From Streptomyces sp. NBC_01255 (GTDB lineage: Bacteria > Actinomycetota > Actinomycetes > Streptomycetales > Streptomycetaceae), in NCBI RefSeq assembly GCF_036226445.1, contig NZ_CP108474.1, forward strand, positions 8,060,001 through 8,124,000: a stretch of DNA of 64,000 bases, read 5' to 3'. The first letter of the stretch is position 1; each line of letters opens with the position of its first letter. The position numbers and the translations under genes are program-made. This document shows, piece by piece, positions 45,439-53,451 of this stretch. Below the pieces are notes generated by a model. That model was not told where the DNA came from. It did no database searches and saw nothing but the letters and a program-made list of their open reading frames with translations.

Positions 45439-46302
45439 TCACATCAAGGGGACGACGGCGACCGGTGCGGGGCTGTGGTGGATGACTGCATGAGCGACAT
45501 GGCCCAGATGCGGGCCGAGGGGGACGTTCCGACTCCGGCGCCCCACGATCACGAGTTGCGCGGTCTGTGACGCCTCGACCAGCTGGTACGCGGGCGAGCC
45601 CACCACCGACTTGGCCTCCACTTCCACGCCCGCGTAACGCTTCCGCCACGGCTCCAGCAGGTCGTCCAGCCCCCCGAGAAGATGGCTGCCCAGCTCCTCG
45701 CCGATCCCCGGGTCCACGGTGGCCGCGTAGCCGTACGAGGCGGGAAGCGTCCAGCTGTGGAGGAACCGCAGCGGTGTGTCCTTCCGGGCGGCTTCGGAGA
45801 AGGAGAACGCGAGCAGCGCTTCGCACGGGTGGTGGATGTCGACGCCCACCACGATGCCGCCTTCGGGAGCTTCCCGGTCGTCCGTCGCGCGTACGAGGAC
45901 GACCGGCCGTCGGGCCGCGCCGACGACGGCAAGGGAGACCGAGCCGACGAGGAAGCCGCGGACACCGCCGAGTCCGCGCGAACCCAGGACCGTCAGATCC
46001 GCCTCGTTCGCGGCGGCCGTCAGTTCCTCGGCTGCCCGGCCATGAGCATGCTCCGTGATGACCTCGAGGTCCGGATGGTTCTTCCGCGCTCGATCCGTCT
46101 CCTCTCGCATCAACCTCTCGGTCTGCTCGTCGTGGGCGAGTGTGCGGGCGTACGCCATGGGTACCTCCGGCATGCTCGGCCATTCCTCCACGTGCACCAG
46201 CCTGAGGGGCACTTCGCGCAGCACCGCTTGCGTCGCGGCCCAACGGGCGGCGGCGAGGCTTTCATCAGATCCGTCCAGACCGACGGTGACCTGGGCTGTC
46301 AT
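45439..46302 (-). CDS. Universal stress protein, two UspA domains
   Basis: 287 residues from ATG 46302. Domain 1: QVTVGLDGSDESLAAARWAA and VLGSRGLGGVRGFLVGSVSL. Domain 2: IVVGVDIHHPCEALLAFSFS and IVGRRSRNVPLGPHLGHVAH with HHSPAPVAVVP. The ATP loop in domain 1 is complete, while domain 2 ends in GHVA rather than GSVA. Close in organisation to the copy at 30440. It diverges from the universal stress protein at 46529, with a full palindromic box (46423) between them. Confidence 0.87.
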   Translation of the reverse strand: MTAQVTVGLDGSDESLAAARWAATQAVLREVPLRLVHVEEWPSMPEVPMAYARTLAHDEQTERLMREETDRARKNHPDLEVITEHAHGRAAEELTAAANEADLTVLGSRGLGGVRGFLVGSVSLAVVGAARRPVVLVRATDDREAPEGGIVVGVDIHHPCEALLAFSFSEAARKDTPLRFLHSWTLPASYGYAATVDPGIGEELGSHLLGGLDDLLEPWRKRYAGVEVEAKSVVGSPAYQLVEASQTAQLVIVGRRSRNVPLGPHLGHVAHAVIHHSPAPVAVVPLM

Positions 46303-46422
46303 TGCGTGCCTCCCTCGTCGAGTCCTCTCCGCCCCGCCCCGACTCCGGCTCGGACAGGACATCTCACCTTTCAGGTTGGTGCTCCGTCGCTTCCGGCAGC
46401 AGGGCCGGGCAGGTCTCGATCG

Positions 46423-46436
46423 GGACCGAACGGCCC
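46423..46436. promoter_or_regulatory. Palindromic box E (GGACCG-AA-CGGCCC)
   Basis: Complete match to the box form, preceded by G and followed by AT. It lies 93-106 bp upstream of the universal stress protein at 46529 and 121-134 bp upstream of the divergent one at 46302, so a single box could serve both. Confidence 0.6.
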
Positions 46437-46528
46437 ATCCCGAGGAGGCCCACCACGGTGCCAGTGTGGGAGATGTCGCCCCTCGGGACGCGCTCCCGAG
46501 CCTCGGGTGTTCCCCCGGAGGAGGAGCC

Positions 46529-47434
46529 ATGACCAGCGAGACCCCCGCCCGACCGGAGCTCGGCAACGTCGTCGTGGGAGTCGACGGGTCGCCCTCCGGG
46601 CGCGCGGCCGTGCTCTGGGCCGCCGACGAAGCGGACCGACGGGGACGGCCCCTGCATCTCGTCCACGCCGCCGACACCGACCGCCGGGCGATCTTCTCCA
46701 ACGCCGAGACGATCCAGGCGGTACGTGAAGCGGGTCGCGACCTGCTGGCCGAGACCGCGAGCGAGGTCCGTGACCGCTTTCCGGACCTTGCCGTCACGAA
46801 GGAGCTGGGCCGCCAGGAGCCGGTCGCCGGTCTGCTGGCGGCCGCCGGCCACCGGGGCACGATCGTGGTGGGCAACCGGGGGCTCGGCGGCTTCTCCGCG
46901 CTCATGCTCGGATCCGTCGGTCTGGGTGTGGCGGGCCGCGCCGAAGTGCCCGTGATCGTGGTCCGTGGCGACGGTGACCGTCCCGCGTCGGGCTCGGTGA
47001 CGGCAGCCGTGCACGGTGCCTCGGATCTGGGCTGGCTGCTCGTCGCGGCCGCCGAGGCCGACGCCCGCAAGGCGGCGTTGCGGCTGGTGAGCGTCTGGAA
47101 CGTGCTCAGCCACGTCGGCAGTGTCGCGACCATGTTGGACGACCTCGACGGGATCGCGCAGCAGCGCGTGCACGAGATCAAGTCGCTCGCCGACCTCGCG
47201 CATGAGTTCTATCCTCAGCTGATCGTCAGCCATCACGTCGAGACGGGCACGAGCACGCCCGGGATCCTGGTGGAGGCGAGTGCCCACACGGATCTGCTGG
47301 TGATGGGCAGGCAACACCGCGCCCTGGGCATAGGCCCCTCCCTGGGGCGAGTCGCCCACGTGCTGCTCCACCACGCCCACTGCCCGGTGGAGATCGTTCC
47401 ACCCGCCTACGCCACCCGGGTCGAGGAGACGTGA
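46529..47434 (+). CDS. Universal stress protein, two UspA domains
   Basis: 301 residues from ATG 46529 (GGAGGAG upstream). Domain 1: NVVVGVDGSPSGRAAVLWAA and VVGNRGLGGFSALMLGSVGL (complete ATP loop). Domain 2 lacks the GVDGS opening (SVTAAVHGASDLGWLLVAAA) and ends VMGRQHRALGIGPSLGRVAH. Its stop overlaps the next universal stress gene's GTG start by four bases (GTGA, 47431-47434), so the two are co-translated. Confidence 0.87.
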   Translation: MTSETPARPELGNVVVGVDGSPSGRAAVLWAADEADRRGRPLHLVHAADTDRRAIFSNAETIQAVREAGRDLLAETASEVRDRFPDLAVTKELGRQEPVAGLLAAAGHRGTIVVGNRGLGGFSALMLGSVGLGVAGRAEVPVIVVRGDGDRPASGSVTAAVHGASDLGWLLVAAAEADARKAALRLVSVWNVLSHVGSVATMLDDLDGIAQQRVHEIKSLADLAHEFYPQLIVSHHVETGTSTPGILVEASAHTDLLVMGRQHRALGIGPSLGRVAHVLLHHAHCPVEIVPPAYATRVEET

Positions 47435-48543
47435 ACGAGATACTGCCCGGGGTCGACCCCCGGGAGCAGTCGGTCCCCGCTCTCGTCTGGGCCGCCGACG
47501 AGGCCGTACGAAGAGGGCTGGTGCTCCGGCTGGTCGTCGCCGTACCGCCTGCCCACGACGGGCTCCGGTACGACGCGCTCGCCCGCCAGAGCGCTCTGCG
47601 TATCCGCGCGGAGTCGGCGATCGCCAACGCGGAGGACCTCGTCCGGGAACTGCACGACGGTCTGCGGATCGCGACGGAACGCGTGAACGGTGTGCCGGCG
47701 ACCGTGCTGCGCGACATGGCGCAGCACGCCGCACTCGCCGTCGTGGGCTCTCGCCGTCTCGGCAGGCCCGCCGAGATGTTCGGCGAGAGCTCAGTGGTCG
47801 TCCCGCTCACGGCACGGGCCGACTGTCCCGTCGTCGTGGTCCGCGCCCCTGAACACACCGCCGTGCACCCACCGACCGTCGTCGTCGGCGTGGACGGAAG
47901 CGACTCCTCACAGGCCGCGGTCGCCTTCGCCGTCGAGGAGGCGATCCTCCGCGAGGGACGACTGCGGGCCGTCTGGGTCTGGCCTCATACCCTCCTCGCC
48001 CACGACGACGATGAAGAGGGGCTGGCCGAGCGGCGCCGGCTGCTCGCCGAGTCAGTGGCGGGCTGGGCGGAGAGGTATCCGGACGTCACCATCTCCCAAG
48101 AGGTCCTGCGGGGACACCCGGTCGAACGACTTGCCCTGGCGTCCCAGGAATCCCTCTCACTCGTGGTCGGTCGCAGAGGTCGTGGCGGCTACTCCGGCAT
48201 GCGGCTGGGTTCGACGGTGCACGGCCTGCTGCACCGTGCCCCGTGTCCGGTGATCACCGTCCCCCTCCCGCAGCGCGAGCGCCGGACAGGCGACCCGGCA
48301 CGGGCCGACCGGGCCCGTTCCGGCACGGCCGACCGGGCCCGTGACCACTGCCCCGCTCGGCACTGGGACGCGACCACCTCCACGCGGGACGGTGGGGCGA
48401 GAGGACGCCCCCGGTCCATCGGCCGGTTCTGCGGAGAGGTGAGCATCATGAAGCGCATCCGGATCAGCCCCCGGCCGGTCCGCCCCCGCGGGCCCGCTCC
48501 CCTCGACCTGCGTACGCCGGCCGGCCGGCGCCTGCCGTACTGA
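47431..48543 (+). CDS. Universal stress protein, two UspA domains, with a long C-terminal read-through extension
   Basis: 370 residues from GTG 47431. Domain 1 has a shortened start (MNEILPGVDPREQSVPALVW) and a weak ATP loop (VVGSRRLGRPAEMFGESSVV). Domain 2 is canonical (TVVVGVDGSDSSQAAVAFAV; VVGRRGRGGYSGMRLGSTVH; HRAPCPVITVPLP). The normal family end is reached near residue 285. The frame then continues for about 85 Arg-, Ala- and Gly-rich residues to 48543, straight across two palindromic boxes (48302, 48326). The extension may be translated, or the frame may simply lack a stop in a GC-rich promoter region. Confidence 0.8.
   Translation: MNEILPGVDPREQSVPALVWAADEAVRRGLVLRLVVAVPPAHDGLRYDALARQSALRIRAESAIANAEDLVRELHDGLRIATERVNGVPATVLRDMAQHAALAVVGSRRLGRPAEMFGESSVVVPLTARADCPVVVVRAPEHTAVHPPTVVVGVDGSDSSQAAVAFAVEEAILREGRLRAVWVWPHTLLAHDDDEEGLAERRRLLAESVAGWAERYPDVTISQEVLRGHPVERLALASQESLSLVVGRRGRGGYSGMRLGSTVHGLLHRAPCPVITVPLPQRERRTGDPARADRARSGTADRARDHCPARHWDATTSTRDGGARGRPRSIGRFCGEVSIMKRIRISPRPVRPRGPAPLDLRTPAGRRLPY
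48302..48339. promoter_or_regulatory. Paired palindromic boxes F upstream of ppsA
   Basis: GGGCCG-AC-CGGGCC (48302-48315) and CGGCCG-AC-CGGGCC (48326-48339), 24 bp apart centre to centre and both followed by CGT. They lie inside the read-through tail of the universal stress gene and 230-270 bp upstream of the PEP synthase start, consistent with a promoter for ppsA with a long leader. Confidence 0.5.
48448..48543 (+). CDS. Possible 31-codon leader ORF before ppsA
   Basis: ATG 48448 with GGAGAGG eight bases upstream opens MKRIRISPRPVRPRGPAPLD and ends at 48543, 27 bp before the ppsA start. It is in the same frame as the end of the universal stress ORF. A transcript starting at the 48302/48326 boxes would read this as a separate short peptide. 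Evidence for translation is only the good ribosome binding site. Confidence 0.3.
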   Translation: MKRIRISPRPVRPRGPAPLDLRTPAGRRLPY

Positions 48544-48570
48544 AGACGCCCGAGAGCCGTGGAGGAGACC

Positions 48571-50973
48571 ATGGGACCGATACGACACGTCGTACCGTTC
48601 ACGGAGCTCGGGCGGCACGACGTCGGCCGAGCGGGTGGCAAGAACGCCTCGCTGGGCGAGATGACCACCCGGCTCGGGGGCGCGGGCATCCGCGTCCCTC
48701 CGGGATTCGCCACCACCGCCGAAGCGTACGAGGAACTGCTCGGTTCCCGAGACCTCCGCCCGTGCGTGGAGGCGCAGATCGACAGACTGCACGCCGGTGC
48801 CCCACTCGATGAGGTCGGGGCGGCCATCCGGTCCCTCTTCCTCGTGGAGCCGCTGCCCGTGCCTCTGCGGGATGCCGTGCTCGTGGCGTACGAGCGGCTG
48901 GCCGAGGAGGTCGGCCGGGAGTCGCCCGAGGTGGCGGTGCGCAGCAGTGCGACGGCGGAGGACCTGCCCGAAGCGAGTTTCGCCGGGCAGCAGGAGACGT
49001 ACCTGAACGTCAGCGGCGCCGACGCGCTCCTTGAGGCGTGCACGCGCTGCTACGCCTCCCTCTTCACCGACCGGGCGATCGACTACCGCGAACGGATGGG
49101 CTTCGACCACCTCGCCGTCGCCCTGTCCATCGGCATCCAGGTCATGGTCCGCTCCGATCTCGCCGGCGCCGGGGTCGTCTTCACCCTCGACCCGGAGAGC
49201 GGCTTCCCGGACGTGATCGTGGTGAGCGCCGCCTGGGGGCTGGGGGAGACCGTCGTCAGCGGCCAGGTCGACCCGGACGAGTACACGGTGTTCAAGCCGA
49301 GCATGAAGGACCCGGCGCTCGACCCCGTCATTGACGTGCGGATCGGAGCCAAGCGGCTGAAGGCCGTGTACGCGGACACCGGGCTGACCCGCACGGTCGA
49401 CACACCCGACGGTGAGCGGAACCAGCGGGTCCTCGACGACGCGGAGATCCGCAGGCTCGCCGGCTGGGCGGCGGCCGTCGAGGAGCACTACGGCTGCCCC
49501 ATGGACATCGAATGGGCCAAGGACGGCCTCACCGGCGAGCTCTGGATCATCCAGGCCCGCCCCGAGACGGTCCAGTCGCGTCGGCGCACCACCACCCTCA
49601 CCCGCCGCCGGCTCACCGCCACTCCCGGCGAACCGCTCGTCGATGGCATCGCCGTCGGCGAGGCCATCGGCCAGGGCCGTGTCGTGGCGCTCGACGCGCC
49701 CGTCGACCTTGACCGCTTCCCCCAGGGCGGCGTCCTCGTCACTGGCGTCACCGACCCGGACTGGGAACCCGTCATGAAGAGGGCCTCCGCCATCGTCACC
49801 GACCACGGGGGGCGCACCTCGCACGCCGCCATCGTCAGCCGCGAACTCGGCGTCCCCGCCGTCGTCGGAACCGGAAACGGGACACGGATTCTGCGTGACG
49901 GGCATTCCGTCACGGTCTCCTGCGCTGAGGGAGCGAGCGGACGCGTGTACCAAGGGTTGCTCCCGTACGAGGAGATCCAGACGGACCTCGCGGAACTGCC
50001 CGCCACCCGAACCCGGGTGATGCTGAACCTTGCTGATCCATCAGCCGCGTTCCGCTGGTGGCGGCTCCCCGCGGACGGAGTGGGACTGGCGCGCCTCGAG
50101 TTCATCGTCGCCCACCAGGTGAAGGTCCATCCCATGGCACTGCTGCATCCGGAGCGGCTGGACGCCCACGACCGGCATGTCGTCGAGCGGCTCACCGAGG
50201 GCTACCTCGACCGAGGTGACTACTTCGTCGACCGGCTGGCCCACGGCATCGCCCGGATCGCGGCCTCGCGCTGGCCGGCGCCCGTCGTCGTACGCACCAG
50301 CGACTTCAAGACCAACGAGTACGCCAAGCTCCTCGGCGGCCGACCATTCGAACCGGACGAGGCGAACCCCATGATCGGCTGGCGTGGCGCGAGTCGGTAC
50401 TACAGCGACGGCTACCGCGAGGGCTTCGCCCTCGAATGCCGCGCACTGCGCCGGGTCCGTCACGGGATGGGGCTGACGAACGTGATCGTCATGATCCCCT
50501 TCTGCCGCACCCTCGGCGAGGCCGACCGCGTGCTGGCGGTGATGGCGGACGAGGGACTGGTACGGGGCGGGAACGGGCTGCAGGTCTACGTCATGGCGGA
50601 GATTCCGGCCAACATCATCCTGGCCAGGGAGTTCGCGGAACGCTTCGACGGATTCTCGATCGGCAGCAACGACCTCACCCAGCTCACCCTCGGCGTCGAC
50701 CGCGACTCCGAGGCCCTCGCCCATGTCTTCGACGAGCGAGACCCCGCCGTCGTCCGGAGCATCCAGACCCTTGCCGTCCGCGCCCACGCGGCGGGCCGGC
50801 CGGTCGGGCTGTGCGGGCAGCGGCCCAGCGACGATCCGGCGTTCACCGCGATCCTGGTCGATGCGGGCCTCGACTCGATCTCGGTGGCACCGGACAGCTT
50901 CGCAGCGGTCAAGGGGCACGTGGCCCGTGCGGAGACGAGGTTCGAGAACGGCACCGGACGAACGGAGGAGTGA
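48571..50973 (+). CDS. ppsA: Phosphoenolpyruvate synthase
   Basis: 800 residues from ATG 48571 (GGAGGAG upstream), close to the usual 790-800. It converts pyruvate, ATP and water to PEP, AMP and phosphate. The N-terminal ATP-grasp domain (AGGKNASLGEM; VRSSATAEDLPEASFAGQQE) is followed by the swivelling phosphohistidine domain, with catalytic His418 in HGGRTSHAAIVSRELGVPAV, and the C-terminal PEP-binding barrel (MIGWRGASRYYSDGY; FSIGSNDLTQLTLGVDRDS; GLCGQRPSDDP). The usual catalytic Cys is present in the last motif. Length and domain order fit PpsA rather than pyruvate phosphate dikinase. Boxes at 48302/48326 suggest hypoxia-type control. Confidence 0.92.
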   Translation: MGPIRHVVPFTELGRHDVGRAGGKNASLGEMTTRLGGAGIRVPPGFATTAEAYEELLGSRDLRPCVEAQIDRLHAGAPLDEVGAAIRSLFLVEPLPVPLRDAVLVAYERLAEEVGRESPEVAVRSSATAEDLPEASFAGQQETYLNVSGADALLEACTRCYASLFTDRAIDYRERMGFDHLAVALSIGIQVMVRSDLAGAGVVFTLDPESGFPDVIVVSAAWGLGETVVSGQVDPDEYTVFKPSMKDPALDPVIDVRIGAKRLKAVYADTGLTRTVDTPDGERNQRVLDDAEIRRLAGWAAAVEEHYGCPMDIEWAKDGLTGELWIIQARPETVQSRRRTTTLTRRRLTATPGEPLVDGIAVGEAIGQGRVVALDAPVDLDRFPQGGVLVTGVTDPDWEPVMKRASAIVTDHGGRTSHAAIVSRELGVPAVVGTGNGTRILRDGHSVTVSCAEGASGRVYQGLLPYEEIQTDLAELPATRTRVMLNLADPSAAFRWWRLPADGVGLARLEFIVAHQVKVHPMALLHPERLDAHDRHVVERLTEGYLDRGDYFVDRLAHGIARIAASRWPAPVVVRTSDFKTNEYAKLLGGRPFEPDEANPMIGWRGASRYYSDGYREGFALECRALRRVRHGMGLTNVIVMIPFCRTLGEADRVLAVMADEGLVRGGNGLQVYVMAEIPANIILAREFAERFDGFSIGSNDLTQLTLGVDRDSEALAHVFDERDPAVVRSIQTLAVRAHAAGRPVGLCGQRPSDDPAFTAILVDAGLDSISVAPDSFAAVKGHVARAETRFENGTGRTEE

Positions 50974-50975
50974 CC

Positions 50976-51161
50976 ATGCCGAGGAAGGCACGGCGTCGAG
51001 TCGCCGGGGACACCGGGCTGCCGGCCCGGCGCGGTCGACGGGGCGGCCACGGGAGACGAGCTGCCCGGTCGGCCCAGGAACCACCAGCTGCCCGCGGAAG
51101 GGCGATGGGGCGTCCCCGGCGCCCGGTTCACACCGTCAGGGTGTCAGCGCTCTTCCTCTGA
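50976..51161 (+). CDS. Small Arg/Ala-rich ORF, doubtful
   Basis: 61 codons from ATG 50976, two bases after the ppsA stop, with GGAGGAG upstream. The product is very basic (RKARRRVAGDTGLPARRGRR) with no recognised domain. Good ribosome binding site and tight spacing speak for it; low complexity and overlap with a possible palindromic box at 51062 speak against it. Confidence 0.3.
   Translation: MPRKARRRVAGDTGLPARRGRRGGHGRRAARSAQEPPAARGRAMGRPRRPVHTVRVSALFL
51062..51075. promoter_or_regulatory. Weak palindromic box upstream of hrp1
   Basis: TGCCCG-GT-CGGCCC: right half perfect, left half 4 of 6. About 145 bp upstream of the Hrp1-like gene at 51218. Confidence 0.3.
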
Positions 51162-51217
51162 CCTCATGGCGAATCGGCTGGATCGTGAGCAGGGGGGCCG
51201 GAAAGGAGGACGCGGCC

Positions 51218-51631
51218 ATGACGACCGCAAGGGAAATCATGCACGCCGGTGCGAGCTGCGTGCAGGAGAACGAGAGCCTGGTGGATGCCGCACGCCGCAT
51301 GAGGGAACTGGATGTCGGCGCGCTGCCCATCTGCGGGCCGGACGACCGGCTGCACGGCATCATCACCGACCGGGACATCGTGGTGAAGTGCCTTGCCAAG
51401 GGCAAGGACCCCCACCGGATGACGGCCGGGGACCTCGCCACGGGCAAGCCGGTCACCGTGGATGCGGGCGCTGGCAGCGACGTGGTGCTCCGCACGATGC
51501 AGGACCACCGTGTCCGCCGCGTGCCCGTGATCGACGACCACCGCATGGTCGGCATGATCAGTGAGGCGGACCTGGCGCGGCACCTGCCGGAGGAACGGGT
51601 GGGCCATTTCGTCGAGGAGATCTGCCGCTGA
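51218..51631 (+). CDS. hrp1: Hypoxic response protein 1-like CBS protein
   Basis: 137 residues from ATG 51218 (AAGGAGG upstream). It consists only of two CBS domains and parallels mycobacterial Hrp1 (Rv2626c) along its whole length: the MTTAREIMHAGASCV start, DVGALPICGPDDRLHGIITD, and the LARHLPEE..V..F...IC end. Cys14 and Cys39, which form the disulfide/zinc-linked pair in Hrp1, are both present. Hrp1 is one of the most strongly hypoxia-induced DosR-regulon proteins, and its ligand is unknown. It lies between ppsA and the HspX-like gene, both also of dormancy type. Confidence 0.85.
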   Translation: MTTAREIMHAGASCVQENESLVDAARRMRELDVGALPICGPDDRLHGIITDRDIVVKCLAKGKDPHRMTAGDLATGKPVTVDAGAGSDVVLRTMQDHRVRRVPVIDDHRMVGMISEADLARHLPEERVGHFVEEICR

Positions 51632-51654
51632 CAGCACCAGTGCTGTGGCGCCGT

Positions 51655-51693
51655 GGGCCGGTCGGTCCCCTCCTGGTGCGGCCCGTTCGGCCC
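51655..51693. promoter_or_regulatory. Paired palindromic boxes G upstream of the Hsp20 operon
   Basis: GGGCCG-GT-CGGTCC (51655-51668) and GGCCCG-TT-CGGCCC (51680-51693), 25 bp apart, nearly the same spacing as the pair at 48302/48326. They lie 158-196 bp upstream of the Hsp20 start at 51851 and downstream of hrp1. Confidence 0.6.
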
Positions 51694-51850
51694 TGTCCTT
51701 CAGCCCCCTTGGACACTGCGCCACGCGACTTAGTGGGTGGAAGAGTGGGATACGGAGTCGGACCGGGCTCCGCAACCCGATCCGCCGCCTGTCCGCACCT
51801 ACGCGGGTCCACGGCGACCGTCCTGGGCCCTGAACACAAGGAGCAGAGCC

Positions 51851-52315
51851 ATGGCCGGAGGCAAGGTGGAACGCAGGCACAGCCTCTTCCCCGACTTCAA
51901 CGACTGGTTCAACCGGGAGTTCCCCGGGCTGCCCGGATGGCGACCCGCGACGGCCGCCCACTCCATCCCGGTCGAGATGACCAGCGGCGACGGCGTGTAC
52001 GTGCTGCGAGCCGAGCTGCCGGGCATGGACCCGGACGACGGCATCGCCATCACCGTCGACGACAACCTCCTCACGGTGAGTGCGGAGCACAGCGAGAGCA
52101 AGGAGGACAAGGAGCACTCGGAGTTCCGCTACGGATCCTTCCGCAGGACCGTGCGCCTCCCGGCCACCATCCCCGCCGACGACGTCGAGGCGTCGTACGC
52201 GGACGGCATCCTCACCGTCCGTATCCCGATCCCTGACGAGGAGGACACGACGTCCGTCCGGACCATTCCGGTGAAGCGGGCAGCCGGCGAATCGGCCGAG
52301 GGAGCGGAATCATGA
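51851..52315 (+). CDS. Small heat shock protein Hsp20, HspX/alpha-crystallin type
   Basis: 154 residues from ATG 51851 (GGAGCAG upstream). The N-terminus HSLFPDFNDWFNREFPGLPG recalls mycobacterial HspX (RSLFPEFSELF). The alpha-crystallin domain (about 38-135) has VYVLRAELPGMDPDDGIAIT and the conserved FRYGSFRRTVRLP and ADGILTVRIP. Such proteins hold unfolding clients as large oligomers. HspX is a hallmark DosR target, matching the paired boxes at 51655/51680. It overlaps the flavodoxin gene by four bases (ATGA, 52312-52315) and probably leads the operon through 56155. Confidence 0.9.
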   Translation: MAGGKVERRHSLFPDFNDWFNREFPGLPGWRPATAAHSIPVEMTSGDGVYVLRAELPGMDPDDGIAITVDDNLLTVSAEHSESKEDKEHSEFRYGSFRRTVRLPATIPADDVEASYADGILTVRIPIPDEEDTTSVRTIPVKRAAGESAEGAES

Positions 52316-52815
52316 ACGCCAAACGTGTCCTGGTCGCCTACGGCAGCAAAGCCGGTGCGACCGCCGGAATCGCCGAAGAGATCGGCCGGACGCTCCGGGA
52401 CGACGGCTTCGACGCCGTCGTCCTGCCGGCCGACACCGTCACCGACGTCAGCGGCTACGACGGAGTCGTCCTCGGCGGAGCCCTCTACGCCGGGCACTGG
52501 ACCGGCAAGGCGCGACGGTGCGCCCGGCGCAACGCCGAGCAGCTCAGGCATCGGCCTCTCTGGCTGTTCAGCAGCGGTCCCATCGACAGTTCCGCGGAAC
52601 AGCACGACATCCCGCCCGTACGAGGAGTCGCCCGGCGGATGAAGAAGCTCGGTGCCCGTGAGCACATGACCTTCGGTGGCGCCGTGACCGCCGAGACGTC
52701 GGGTCCGGTCGCGCGGGCCATGGTGCGCCGGGGCAAGGGCGGCGACTTCCGCAATCCGGAACGGATCCGGGCATGGGCCAACCACATCGGAACGGAACTC
52801 GGCGCCACCCACTGA
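52312..52815 (+). CDS. Flavodoxin-domain protein (HemG-like)
   Basis: 167 residues from ATG 52312, coupled to hsp20. The FMN-binding start RVLVAYGSKAGATAGIAEEI, then GYDGVVLGGALYAGHWTGKA and RPLWLFSSGPIDSSAEQHD, is typical of flavodoxin-domain proteins related to menaquinone-dependent protoporphyrinogen oxidase. The C-terminal YGDHRDW-type segment found in related proteins is replaced by RRGKGGDFRNPERIRAWANH. A broken paralogue is at 20049. Position in the block suggests a redox role under low oxygen. Confidence 0.83.
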   Translation: MNAKRVLVAYGSKAGATAGIAEEIGRTLRDDGFDAVVLPADTVTDVSGYDGVVLGGALYAGHWTGKARRCARRNAEQLRHRPLWLFSSGPIDSSAEQHDIPPVRGVARRMKKLGAREHMTFGGAVTAETSGPVARAMVRRGKGGDFRNPERIRAWANHIGTELGATH

Positions 52816-52863
52816 ATCGGGCCTCTGACAGGTCGGCGAGGCCACCCCAACGGGAGGTGCGGC

Positions 52864-53451
52864 ATGCTCCACCAGAAGTCGGGGAGCGGGGCCACCCCGC
52901 CCAGGAGACCCGCAAGGCGCGCCGCCCTGGTCCTCGTGCTGTTGATCGCCGTGATCTGCGGTGCCGTGGCCGCCGGGAGCCTGTGGTCGTCGGGATCCAA
53001 GACCGACCGTGAACTCGCCGCGCACCGGCATCAGGTGGCCGCGACCACCACCGGGCCGGCGAAGGACCCACCCGTCGCCACCAGGTTCGGATCCAAGCCG
53101 CAGGCGGTCGCGCCGGCTGTGTGGGAACAGCCCGAGAACGTCCGCCGGTCCGGGAGCATCCTCGTCCCGCCCCGGACACCGGAGGGACGCGCATTGACGA
53201 TCTGGGTGGACGACGCAGGGTCCCCCGCCCGGCCCCCCGGCAGTGCTGCCGACCGCGCTCTGACCTCGATGTCGGGCGGTGTGGCGGCGGCAGGCGTCAC
53301 CGGGGTGACAGGCGCCGCCGTGGTCCTCCTCGTACGGCGGCGGACCGAAGGCCACCGGCTCGCGGCTTGGGACCGCGAGTGGGAGCAGGTGGAACCCGTC
53401 TGGTCCGGCCGACTCCACCGGGACAGCGGTGCAGGGGACGACGATGACTGA
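52864..53451 (+). CDS. Rv1733c-like two-TM membrane protein
   Basis: 195 residues from ATG 52864 with GGGAGG upstream. TM helices are at about 20-43 ([20 protein letters not shown]) and 141-160 ([18 protein letters not shown]), with an outside domain between. The C-terminus [20 protein letters not shown] is the signature of the Rv1733c family, whose mycobacterial member (about 210 aa) is a DosR-regulon membrane protein of unknown function. The stop overlaps the CtpF-like ATPase start region by eight bases (53444-53451). Confidence 0.83.
   Translation: MLHQKSGSGATPPRRPARRAALVLVLLIAVICGAVAAGSLWSSGSKTDRELAAHRHQVAATTTGPAKDPPVATRFGSKPQAVAPAVWEQPENVRRSGSILVPPRTPEGRALTIWVDDAGSPARPPGSAADRALTSMSGGVAAAGVTGVTGAAVVLLVRRRTEGHRLAAWDREWEQVEPVWSGRLHRDSGAGDDDD

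Noticed and set aside
48571..50973. Pyruvate phosphate dikinase instead of PEP synthase
   Set aside because: The protein is about 800 aa with an N-terminal ATP-grasp and PpsA-type motifs; the dikinase is longer (about 880 aa) with a different order of inserts.
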